A stretch of 64,000 bases of DNA, from the NCBI GenBank assembly GCA_028689775.1, contig JAQVCM010000007.1, positions 1 to 64,000 of the forward strand. Reading direction: 5' to 3'. A program made the position numbers and the translations under genes. The notes below the pieces were generated by a model, which had not been told where the DNA came from, ran no database searches, and saw only the letters and a list, made by a program, of their open reading frames with translations. The stretch comes from Crocinitomicaceae bacterium (lineage in GTDB: Bacteria; Bacteroidota; Bacteroidia; Flavobacteriales_D; Crocinitomicaceae). Below, piece by piece: positions 7,546-15,892 of this stretch; position 1 is the stretch's first letter, and the number at the start of each line of letters is the position of its first letter.

Positions 7546-10219
7546 TGTTCAATTTTTTCAAATGAATTGATTCAATTTCAATTGGTTTTTCATAATGTAA
7601 TTCAAATTCTACTTTTTCATGTAATCTCATTTCATAAGAACAACCTATCGGAAGAATGTATCCGTGGTTTCCTTTTTTTAATTCGATTACCCATTTCATT
7701 AAGATTTGATTATCAGATGCGTTAGCTTGATTAATTACTAATGTTTGATCTTCGTTACTTTTTAGTTTTAACGATAGAAAATCGTCTGAAGCTACATTTT
7801 CAAGTGTAAAAGATCTTGATTCAAATGAAATAGATTTACTCTCGCCCCACTTTTGTTGTTTTTCGGGTTTCCAAAAATAAGCGTTTAATCCAAGGTTCCA
7901 AATCTTTGTATTGTCATTTAATTCAAAAAGATTTTGATTATCTGCTGGTAATTTCTTTTCCCGAGAAATCCAAATTTGAAATCCTCCGATTACTTTGTAC
8001 GGTTGATAATTTTTGTAAATGTATTCGGTAATTCGATAATGGCGAACTGCATTTGGAATGCCATCCATGTTGTCGAAAAAATGTGCAGGTTGTCTGCTGA
8101 AAACGACGTATGGAATCTTGTAGTTCTTGAGCTGACGAATATTTTCTTCTTGCAAGAATCCATCAATGGTGTTTTGCATGTATTGCGCAAAATAGGAGGG
8201 AACATTCTTTTGAGAATAGTAATACAGCATCGGAGCGTTCGCCAAGTCGATAAATGTTTCGTCTTTTTTTAGATTCTGCTTTAAGAAAGTTACCAATTCC
8301 CATATTTCATGATTTTGTCCGCCAACTGTTCGTTCAATTTTTTGATTTTGTAGTGCAGGTAAATCCTTTACAGTGAAAGTTCGATTTTTGTTCAAGATCG
8401 CTGAGTGAAAATCAATTGAACGAATGGAAAGCAACATTCCACCTGGAATTAAAGCGACTAAAATCCAACCTTTTTTAAGTTGGGTAAAATGATAAATATA
8501 AAGGATTAAAATGATCCAAGCGATTGAAGCGATCGTCGTTTCATTTTGTTCCATGAAACTATGTCGAACCAATCCGCGTTGCAAGTTCATGAAATAGAAA
8601 CCGATTAAAAAGAGTAACGGATAAAAGAAAACCGATTTTTTGTGCTCACTGATTTTAATCAAAAGTAAAACGAAAATAACACCGATCGAAAGCGGTAAAA
8701 ATATGAAATTGATATAAAATAAATTTGAAAATTCAGGAGTTAATCTTTCGTAACCGTGCGCTTGTGAACCTGAAAAATAATGTGCCATTTGAGGCAGAGC
8801 CGTAGGATTTGAAAAATGAATTAGACCGATAATTAGTAAGCCTAACGACGCTAAAACGGTCAATAAGAATACGATTTTCTTTCGATGCATGCGCATATCC
8901 CAGAAGACAAATGGCATTATGATTGCAATTCCAACGACGATGCTGATTCCTAAATCTACTCTCCAAAAACAGAGGATTACGGTTGAAATCGCAGTGTAAA
9001 TTAAGTGCTTAAAGTTTTCAGTTTCAAAATATTTCAATAAAAAGATGAATGGAATGAAGGCAAAAGCAAAACGATACGGTAAATAAAGTTGTAAAAACGG
9101 AAGAAATAAGATGATTCCAAAAGCTAAAATGGCATTGGAAAACGTGTTTTTTACAAAGAAATATAAAACCAATGCTGAACTAATGTAAATGAATCCTTTG
9201 TAAATCGACGGATCTTGTGTGTAGTTCAAGTCATTAAAAAAAACGTAGATTGATTGCCAAAAATAATCACTCACCAAGTGAGAAGATAAGTAATCCGTAA
9301 AAGGGATTTTAGCATACAGATGATTTAACATCAATGGATTCAATTCATTAGCCGTTTCGAAAAATTCTTCGTGCCAGTTTTGAATCGGCGCGTAATATTG
9401 AAAAAGTACGTACCCAATTACAACTATTGGTAGTTGTAGATGAATTAAATTCATCCGAGAAATCCTTTTCCGAAGAGACCATAAAAAACCGAATATGCCG
9501 ATGTTAAATAAGATAATTCCTGGCAAGAAAGAACTGGAAAATATACCACGTTGATTCGCAATCATCGTAGCTTCGACACCTAAAAATAGTGTCAGTGGTA
9601 AAAGGGTTACCCATAAATTAAATAACGATTGATAAATCGAATTTAGATGTGCAAATGCAAAATTTAGAATAAATACGATCACCACAGTTATCCACCAATT
9701 CCCAACTACTAAATACAAAGCAATGAGCTGAACGAAAGCGATAAGAAGCTGCTTGTTTGAAAAATAAGAATCTTGAATTTTTTTCGGTAAAAGTGAAATT
9801 GCGATCAGGCAGAACAAAATGGTATTCAACAACCAAAATGAATTCGATTTTTGAATGTCAACAAGAATACTTAAGCTTAGTACAATTTGAATAAGTACAA
9901 TTCCTTTAATTGTATTTTCCCTCATTTTCAAAAATGAAAGCGAAATCCACTTTTTGAATATAAAATAGGAGCAAAGTGCTGTAAATATTCCCACAAACAG
10001 CGTTTTGTAAGTAAGACCAATTCTTGATGCTACATCAATTTCATTCGCCGTTGCAACTCCGATCGTAAAAGGAGTATTTTGATCTAAAAGAATGTTTTGA
10101 TTTTTGATAAAAAATAAAGTGCTAAGCAATCCTATGAAAATAGCCAAAACTAGTTTTAGGTCTAGTTTTGAAAGAAAATCTTGCTTGTTTTCTTGTATCA
10201 ATTGCTTGTCAGAATTCAT
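7535..10219 (-). CDS. Giant polytopic membrane protein, possibly GT-C glycosyltransferase
   Basis: The 894-aa protein has about 14 or more hydrophobic segments in residues 25-620, followed by a soluble C-terminal domain of about 270 residues. This layout resembles GT-C glycosyltransferases and related polytopic surface-polymer proteins that use lipid-linked sugars, but no confident catalytic DxD or equivalent signature was identified. An acidic loop around HEEFFETANELNPLMLN (near 285) could hold an active site. It is the upstream partner of the GT9 gene, which starts within its last 11 nt, so the two are likely translated together. A role in exported glycan assembly is inferred from this linkage and the nearby divergent flippase. 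Family membership is uncertain. Confidence 0.6.
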   Translation of the reverse strand: MNSDKQLIQENKQDFLSKLDLKLVLAIFIGLLSTLFFIKNQNILLDQNTPFTIGVATANEIDVASRIGLTYKTLFVGIFTALCSYFIFKKWISLSFLKMRENTIKGIVLIQIVLSLSILVDIQKSNSFWLLNTILFCLIAISLLPKKIQDSYFSNKQLLIAFVQLIALYLVVGNWWITVVIVFILNFAFAHLNSIYQSLFNLWVTLLPLTLFLGVEATMIANQRGIFSSSFLPGIILFNIGIFGFLWSLRKRISRMNLIHLQLPIVVIGYVLFQYYAPIQNWHEEFFETANELNPLMLNHLYAKIPFTDYLSSHLVSDYFWQSIYVFFNDLNYTQDPSIYKGFIYISSALVLYFFVKNTFSNAILAFGIILFLPFLQLYLPYRFAFAFIPFIFLLKYFETENFKHLIYTAISTVILCFWRVDLGISIVVGIAIIMPFVFWDMRMHRKKIVFLLTVLASLGLLIIGLIHFSNPTALPQMAHYFSGSQAHGYERLTPEFSNLFYINFIFLPLSIGVIFVLLLIKISEHKKSVFFYPLLFLIGFYFMNLQRGLVRHSFMEQNETTIASIAWIILILYIYHFTQLKKGWILVALIPGGMLLSIRSIDFHSAILNKNRTFTVKDLPALQNQKIERTVGGQNHEIWELVTFLKQNLKKDETFIDLANAPMLYYYSQKNVPSYFAQYMQNTIDGFLQEENIRQLKNYKIPYVVFSRQPAHFFDNMDGIPNAVRHYRITEYIYKNYQPYKVIGGFQIWISREKKLPADNQNLFELNDNTKIWNLGLNAYFWKPEKQQKWGESKSISFESRSFTLENVASDDFLSLKLKSNEDQTLVINQANASDNQILMKWVIELKKGNHGYILPIGCSYEMRLHEKVEFELHYEKPIEIESIHLKKLNIEY

Positions 10220-10331
10220 TCAGTTTTTTTAATGTCCCGTTCTGGAGAGAAAGTGACGAAAGCAAAGCTAATGAAAAACAATAAACTTCCGCAATCAATC
10301 GTTTTTTAATTCTATATCATTCAATTCTTTT

Positions 10332-10339
10332 TACTTTTG
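10332..10339 (+). promoter_or_regulatory. -7 box of the flippase gene
   Basis: TACTTTTG is a perfect TAnnTTTG placed 43 bp before the ATG at 10383. No -33 TTTG lies at the canonical distance. Confidence 0.5.
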
Positions 10340-10382
10340 GGCAGGAATGTGAAAAATTCCAACAAATACATTTATTTCCGAG

Positions 10383-11825
10383 ATGCAGCGTAAATTTATT
10401 GGCAATCTGATTCTTCTTGTTTTACTCAATTTATTGGTAAAGCCGCTGGCTATTTTTGGCATTGACGCGGAGGTTCAAAATCGAATCGGAGCGGAGGAAT
10501 ACGGGTTGTACTTTTCGCTTTTCAATTTTACGTATTTGTTCAACATCATCTTGGATTTTGGAATCACGAATTACAACATCAAGTACGTGGCGCAATATCC
10601 GCATTTGGTGAAGCGCTACATGGGCAAAATTATTCCCTTGCGTTTGTTGTTATTTCTCATTTACGTTGCCGTTTCTGTTGCTCTGGCACTTGGATTGGGC
10701 TACGAAGGAAAGCAATTGACCATTTTGGGAATTTTGATCTTTAATCAGTTTTTAATCAGCATTGTTCAATTTTTGCGAAGTTATTTTGCTGGACTGATGT
10801 TATTCAAAATCGACACCATTCTCTCGGTTCTCGACAAAGTATTGCTGATTTTAATTGTTGGTTATTTACTTTATTTCTCTGCTGATAAGTCCAATTTTGA
10901 ATTGAATTGGTTCATCGCAGCACAAACGGCAAGTTTCTTTTTCACCTTCTTATTTGCATTAATCTTTATTTTGTGGAAAGTTGGAATTCCAAAATTGCAT
11001 TGGTCTCCCGTCTTTAATTGGGTGATTATCAAACGCAGTTTTCCGTATGCTTTGTTGATTTTATTGATGATGTTGTACACACGCGTTGATGCGGTGATGA
11101 TTGAGCGAATTCATCCAAATGGAAAGGTAGAAACAGGAATTTATGCACAAGCGTTTCGAATCTTAGATGCTTTTGTGATGTTTGGATTGCTGTTCACCAA
11201 TTTGCTTTTCCCGATTTTCTCGAAATTAATCAATGATAAACTTTCGATTAAACCACTTTTAGATTCCGCTTCACGCTTGTTATTTACCTTCGCTTTGGTG
11301 ACAGCAATTGGCGGTTATTTTTATGCCTCGGAGATTTTGAGTTTGGTTTACGATAGTCATATCGAAAGTTCGGTGGCGGTTTTCAAGACCTTGATGTTGA
11401 CGATGATTCCGCTTTGCATGGTCATGGTTTATGGAACTTTGTTAACGGCAAACGGAAGCATGCGAATTCTCAACATCTTTGCGATGTCCGGATTGGTGAT
11501 CAACCTCATCTTAAACTGGTTCTTCATTCAACTTTGGGGTGCTTCTGGAGCGGCTACAGCAACTTTAATTACGCAATCTATTGTTGCGGTGACACAGTTG
11601 GTTTTCGTTTGGAAGTACTTTGCATTGAAATTTCTTCCGCAACTATTTTTTAGATATTTGACGATGCTCGTATTGTTATTGTTAACTGGTTATTTCTTGC
11701 AATTACAATTCACCAATTTCTCCGGGTTGCTAATCTATTTATGTGTAGCACTTGTCATTGCCTTAATTTCAGGAGTGATTCAGCCAAAAGTGTTATTAAA
11801 ATCATTGAAAAAATCGGCTGAATAA
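10383..11825 (+). CDS. Polysaccharide biosynthesis flippase (Wzx/MurJ-like, MOP superfamily)
   Basis: The 480-aa protein is almost entirely membrane-spanning with 12-14 segments and no signal peptide. The N-terminal pattern (LLNLLVKPLAIFGIDAEVQN, then GAEEYGLYFSLFNFTYLF and LDFGITNYN) is typical of Wzx-type oligosaccharide flippases of Bacteroidota, which move undecaprenyl-linked glycans across the inner membrane. It is divergent from the GT9 and 894-aa membrane genes and so plausibly serves the same glycan. It converges with the WG-repeat gene with only 3 bp between stops and no visible terminator between them. Confidence 0.85.
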   Translation: MQRKFIGNLILLVLLNLLVKPLAIFGIDAEVQNRIGAEEYGLYFSLFNFTYLFNIILDFGITNYNIKYVAQYPHLVKRYMGKIIPLRLLLFLIYVAVSVALALGLGYEGKQLTILGILIFNQFLISIVQFLRSYFAGLMLFKIDTILSVLDKVLLILIVGYLLYFSADKSNFELNWFIAAQTASFFFTFLFALIFILWKVGIPKLHWSPVFNWVIIKRSFPYALLILLMMLYTRVDAVMIERIHPNGKVETGIYAQAFRILDAFVMFGLLFTNLLFPIFSKLINDKLSIKPLLDSASRLLFTFALVTAIGGYFYASEILSLVYDSHIESSVAVFKTLMLTMIPLCMVMVYGTLLTANGSMRILNIFAMSGLVINLILNWFFIQLWGASGAATATLITQSIVAVTQLVFVWKYFALKFLPQLFFRYLTMLVLLLLTGYFLQLQFTNFSGLLIYLCVALVIALISGVIQPKVLLKSLKKSAE

Positions 11826-11828
11826 ATC

Positions 11829-13733
11829 TCAGTTTGTTGACCTTATTTGTTTTAATTTGCGCATGTCATTTTTCAATACTTTGCCTGACTTATCAATCAC
11901 TATTTTTTTATTGAAAATTTCTTTTTCCTGCGCATCTATACGAATACGTTCTTTATCTATCAAGATAGGTTTGTTTTGATCAAGAACATATAGGAATCCA
12001 TTTTTAATGAAATATGAACTTTTACGGGAATAATTGATAGCATTGTCATCTGGTTTTTTCAGATACTCAGCTTCGAAAACCTGCGAAATTGTATTTATTT
12101 GCTCACCTGTATCAACTATGTAATAGGTATATGAATTATCTAATTCTCCAACAATTAAGTTAAATTCATAACGATCGGGATAATAAATCGTGTCATAAAG
12201 TACAGGTAAAAGCATGTTCCCTCGTGAATCGAACAATCCGTAATGTTCGTCATTTCCAAAATACAAGTGTTCTACTTGGTTGTGTTGATGAGGTTTGGTA
12301 AAAGCTAATCGCGAATATATAAAAGGAACTTTTATACTACCATCAGCACGAATCATTCCGTATTGGCCTTTTTCATTTACTAAAACACGTGTTGTTGTAT
12401 CTCCTTGATTTCTGCTGTCTACACGCAAAAAATCAAGAGACTCTTCATTCAAATTGTAGGATTTTTCTTTTTTTAACTGATCATTATAAATTACAAGTTC
12501 TATTTTTTCTTTTGTGCCATCCCTTCTAAGTGCCCAAAAATAATTGGGAGCGGATTGTTTAAAATTATGACTTTTATTAAACCAGTTATTATAACTGAAC
12601 GGCAGAAGATAGTCGTATTCTACTGGGATAGATTGTTTCGAATGTACATTTGAAAGTCCAACTTTCCCTTGTTTTTTGATGCAATTTCCTGCCCAACTGT
12701 CACAGTTTTTTATTGGTTGTCCAAATTTGATTTGATAAATAAAATTGTATTCTGGAGAAAGAAAAGATATAAGGTGATCGTTGAAAAAATGAGAACCTTC
12801 AGTAAACATGTCTTCATAATTAAACGTAATCGGATCGAATTGACCCGAGCAGAAGGATAAGCCATATTTCGAATCGCTGAAAATTGGTTTGAGTTGATTG
12901 TCAAGGAGTAGCCATTTATTGTCTCTTTTCGCTGTTAAATAGTGATCTGAGAAGTGTAAATACTGAAAACCAGTGACAGGTTCTGAGCCCATACTAGAGT
13001 AGAAATCGAATTTTACCCCATCTGTAGCAATGAAACATGTATTATCCTTAAAGGTTGAAAAATGATCAGTTGGCCAATAATAATCTGTGTATTGATCAAG
13101 AACGATAACCTTGCCGTTTGCGTCTAAATAACCTGTTTTATCAGAGTTATAATCACCAAATGAGTAAATAGTACTGTCAACACTAGGAGAAGAAAAAGAA
13201 GAAGGACGGTAAGTACGAATGTACTTTTCTGTTGTGAAAAGCGTATTAAAATTTGAATTGAGAACTTCTGAACCTTTCGGACCATTTAATAAGATTAGTC
13301 GATCATACTGATTTTGATCTTTAGACAATACGATTGAACTTATATCATAAATTCCATTTTTTGTGACTGTTCGTTTGGTATCTAGGTCGAAAATTCCTGA
13401 ATGTCCATCTTTGTGAAAATAGATGCAATTATATGTAAGGTCAGGTTTAATCCAATCATATTCTCCGGGAAGGACTTCCTTTCCTTTAAAATCGAAGATG
13501 CTCATCTTAAATATTTCTTTTCTACCTTTAACGCTACGATGCGTGATATAGTAATCAGAAGCAATTCTAGATATATTGTTGAACCTAAAAGGGATTATGG
13601 TATCACCTTCTGCACTTCGGACGCCGCAGTTCTGGGTTTTCGAGAAACAGACGAATTTTAAGTCATACTGAGACCATGTTGTAAGCGGTACAAGCGCAAA
13701 AAGAAAAATTATAAGAACCGTAAATTTCTTCAT
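11829..13733 (-). CDS. Secreted WG-repeat-containing protein
   Basis: The 634-aa protein has a Sec signal peptide (MKKFTVLIIFLFALVPLTTW, cleavage near SQ) and scattered WG/KWG-type repeats: units such as KQGKVGLSNVHSKQSIPVEY, NEKGQYGMIRADGSIKVPF and GLFDSRGNMLLPVLYD. WG repeats form beta-propeller-like or solenoid surfaces; their function is generally unknown. Degenerate units fill residues 30-540, and a basic C-terminal segment ends in KLKQIRSTN. No T9SS sorting domain or lipobox was seen, so it is probably periplasmic. It is convergent with the flippase gene and stands alone on its strand. Confidence 0.75.
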   Translation of the reverse strand: MKKFTVLIIFLFALVPLTTWSQYDLKFVCFSKTQNCGVRSAEGDTIIPFRFNNISRIASDYYITHRSVKGRKEIFKMSIFDFKGKEVLPGEYDWIKPDLTYNCIYFHKDGHSGIFDLDTKRTVTKNGIYDISSIVLSKDQNQYDRLILLNGPKGSEVLNSNFNTLFTTEKYIRTYRPSSFSSPSVDSTIYSFGDYNSDKTGYLDANGKVIVLDQYTDYYWPTDHFSTFKDNTCFIATDGVKFDFYSSMGSEPVTGFQYLHFSDHYLTAKRDNKWLLLDNQLKPIFSDSKYGLSFCSGQFDPITFNYEDMFTEGSHFFNDHLISFLSPEYNFIYQIKFGQPIKNCDSWAGNCIKKQGKVGLSNVHSKQSIPVEYDYLLPFSYNNWFNKSHNFKQSAPNYFWALRRDGTKEKIELVIYNDQLKKEKSYNLNEESLDFLRVDSRNQGDTTTRVLVNEKGQYGMIRADGSIKVPFIYSRLAFTKPHQHNQVEHLYFGNDEHYGLFDSRGNMLLPVLYDTIYYPDRYEFNLIVGELDNSYTYYIVDTGEQINTISQVFEAEYLKKPDDNAINYSRKSSYFIKNGFLYVLDQNKPILIDKERIRIDAQEKEIFNKKIVIDKSGKVLKNDMRKLKQIRSTN

Positions 13734-14215
13734 AGTTAGAATTTCTAAAAATAACGAGTCTTGACATGCAGGTTACCTGAAAAGTACTTTTGATATTTCA
13801 CTGAATTTTCGATGTTTTACTATTCAATTCTTAATATTGCTGACAATGCTGCTCATCTTTCTAAAAGTCACACATTCAAGTTTTTACGTTAGTTTACCAT
13901 CTCCTGAAAAACCAGATGCATTGTTGTTGAGAACATTGCAAGAAGCTTGTTGTTCTGATCTCGGTAAAATTTTCAAATCGTAGTGCATTTTATCACCGCT
14001 GTAACTATTAACCTGAGTTCGATTATCCCATCGAATTTATATCGCTGATTATAAGATTATAATAAACTATTCAAAATCCTCTTTGTTCAGCTTTCCAATG
14101 AATGGCATCCTACTTCGTCATTTTAAATAAAAATAGTCCACTATTTTTTATTTAAAATTCCTCGTATTATACTCATTCATTGAAATATAAATCTCAATTT
14201 TACAATTGAACTCAG

Positions 14216-14268
14216 ATTATTAACTTCCCAAAAGTAGAGAAATATATCAGTTATGGGAAGTTAATAAT
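14216..14268. repeat. 15-bp inverted repeat with a third half-site
   Basis: 14216-14230 (ATTATTAACTTCCCA) pairs perfectly with 14254-14268 across 23 nt. The related segment TTACTTCCCATAAGTAG follows near 14295-14311, matching ACTTCCCAAAAGTAG at 14223-14237. No flanking gene is close: the nearest starts are more than 450 bp away. Confidence 0.8.
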
Positions 14269-14530
14269 TATTTATTTTGATTTTTTTCAATTTATTTACT
14301 TCCCATAAGTAGTTTATACATAGATTGATGGAAAGCTAATTGCTATTTAAATAGTGATAATCGGAGCTGAAAATCATTAAAAAATCTTTGTTTTTTGAGC
14401 CTTTATTATAGAAAACAATTTATTTATTCTCGCTCATTTTTCATTGATAAATTCAACATTCGAGAAATATCCACCATGTAATATCTCACTTGTTGTGCAC
14501 AGATAAGGTCCTCGAAGTAGCCATATAAAC

Positions 14531-14582
14531 ACAAAAAAAAGGAAGCTAAAAATCAATTTTCATTGACATCTAACTTCCTTTC
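14531..14582 (-). terminator. Intrinsic terminator of the 14.6-19.6 kb operon
   Basis: On the minus strand AAGGAAGTTA pairs with TAGCTTCCTT (one G-T pair), with an inner TCAAT/ATTGA stem, followed by eight Ts. It begins about 26 nt after the stop at 14608. Confidence 0.8.
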
Positions 14583-14607
14583 AGATATTGTATTAAAGAA
14601 TTTTCGT

Positions 14608-15075
14608 TTAAGAAACCAAGTTCAAAAATTCTTCTACTTGCATTTTAAATCTTGAATCCAAATCACCCAAACGGTTTACCAATGGATTGTAAACGAAATC
14701 AGATCGAGTTTCAGAAAGTTGTTTGTAAGAAACATAACTTTTTTCTCCTGCTTTATTTTCGGTAATCATTTTCAAACGGTTGAAAAAATCTACGTTCAAC
14801 TCTTTTCCCAAATCCTTGATGAAACGAACTGAATTGTCAACGGAACAACCGGAAGCAACTGCTTGTGAAGAATCAACTGCCAAAGCAACGAAATGTGAAT
14901 CTAAAACCACACCAGCTGCATGCAACTGATTTCCGTGCGCTGCCCAATCTTCTGTGTAGGCATCTAATTGCACTTGAATCCAATCGATTTCAGTTGGAGT
15001 CAATGCTCTATTTGCTTGATAAATCCACAATTTAGAATCGGGATTCATTTGTTTAAATTTATCCATAACCTTCAT
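14608..15075 (-). CDS. Conserved Flavobacteriia protein usually labelled ABC transporter ATPase
   Basis: The 155-aa product (MDKFKQMNPDSKLWIYQANR near its start) has no Walker A, signature or Walker B motif, so a label of ABC ATPase, which I recall for homologues beside these Fe-S genes, is not supported by the sequence. It has a LTPTEIDWIQVQLDAY helix and a GNQLHAAGVVLDSHFVALAV strand region, and looks like a small soluble cytoplasmic protein. The start is set at the ATG at 15075, one base after the upstream stop; an ATG at 15066 is possible. It is the last gene of the Fe-S run and is followed by a terminator. Function unknown. Confidence 0.75.
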   Translation of the reverse strand: MKVMDKFKQMNPDSKLWIYQANRALTPTEIDWIQVQLDAYTEDWAAHGNQLHAAGVVLDSHFVALAVDSSQAVASGCSVDNSVRFIKDLGKELNVDFFNRLKMITENKAGEKSYVSYKQLSETRSDFVYNPLVNRLGDLDSRFKMQVEEFLNLVS

Positions 15076-15076
15076 T

Positions 15077-15868
15077 TTATAAATCAGCTGCGTTTGCAAT
15101 CAATTCTGCAACGTCCAATACTTCGATTGCACCTTCTTTGTTGGCAGTTTTTACACCGTCTGTCATCATCGTCATGCAGAAAGGACAACCAGTTGCAACA
15201 ATTTCAGCTTTCGTTTCGACCACGTCTTCTGTTCGTTCGTCGTTGATTTCTTTATCTCCTTTTTCAGCTTCTTTGAACATTTGTGCTCCACCAGCTCCAC
15301 AGCATAAACCTTTCGATTTACAACGTTTCATTTCAACCAATTCAGCATCCAAACGCTCAATCAATTCTCTTGGTGCGTCGTAAACATCGTTTCCTCTTCC
15401 CAAATAACAAGGATCGTGGAACGTGATTTTACGTCCTTTGTAAACACCGCCATCTTGCAAGGTCAATTTTCCGTCGTTGATTAAACTTTGGATGTATTGA
15501 GAGTGGTGAACCACTTCGTAATTTCCGCCTAAACCTGGATATTCGTTTTTGATGATGTTGAAACAGTGCGGGCAAGCTGTAACAATTTTCTTAATCTCGT
15601 AAGCGTTTAAAACTTCGATATTCGCGATTGCTTGCATTTGATATACAAACTCGTTTCCAGCACGTTTTGCAGGATCTCCAGTACAACTTTCTTCGGTACC
15701 TAAAACCGCAAACTTAACGTCGCATTTATTTAAAATCTTTACGATTGCTTTGGTTATTTTTTTTGCTCTGTCGTCGAAACTTCCAGCACAACCAACCCAA
15801 AACAGGATGTCAGGCATTTCTCCCTGTGCAACCATTTCTGCCATTGTTGGCACTTTTAAAACACTCAT
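15077..15868 (-). CDS. (Fe-S)-binding CCG-domain protein, HdrB/LutA/GlpC-like
   Basis: The 263-aa protein has two CCG (DUF3483-type cysteine-rich) domains. The first has VGCAGSFDDR, TEESCTGDP and TACPHCFNIIKNEYP; the second has HDPCYLGRGNDVYD, GLCCGAGGAQMF and ATGCPFCMTM. Such domains bind a special [4Fe-4S] cluster and carry disulfide or two-electron chemistry in heterodisulfide reductase B, LutA and GlpC. The next upstream gene encodes a membrane HdrC-like subunit, so the pair probably forms a membrane-bound electron-transfer complex whose donor and acceptor are unknown. Spacing to the upstream gene is 24 bp. Confidence 0.88.
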   Translation of the reverse strand: MSVLKVPTMAEMVAQGEMPDILFWVGCAGSFDDRAKKITKAIVKILNKCDVKFAVLGTEESCTGDPAKRAGNEFVYQMQAIANIEVLNAYEIKKIVTACPHCFNIIKNEYPGLGGNYEVVHHSQYIQSLINDGKLTLQDGGVYKGRKITFHDPCYLGRGNDVYDAPRELIERLDAELVEMKRCKSKGLCCGAGGAQMFKEAEKGDKEINDERTEDVVETKAEIVATGCPFCMTMMTDGVKTANKEGAIEVLDVAELIANAADL

Positions 15869-15892
15869 ATCTTGTATAATAAAATTCGTATA

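Larger units (their letters stand above)
13734..14607. other. Long AT-rich intergenic region without a clear gene
   Basis: The 874 bp hold no convincing gene. The best frame is 13846-13983 on the plus strand (45 aa, starting MLLIFLKVTHSSF), with no recognised family and low confidence; it might be a gene remnant. The region also contains an inverted repeat built from ACTTCCC (14216-14268), a third copy of that motif near 14297, and the terminator of the next minus-strand gene. It may be the scar of a lost gene. Confidence 0.5.
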
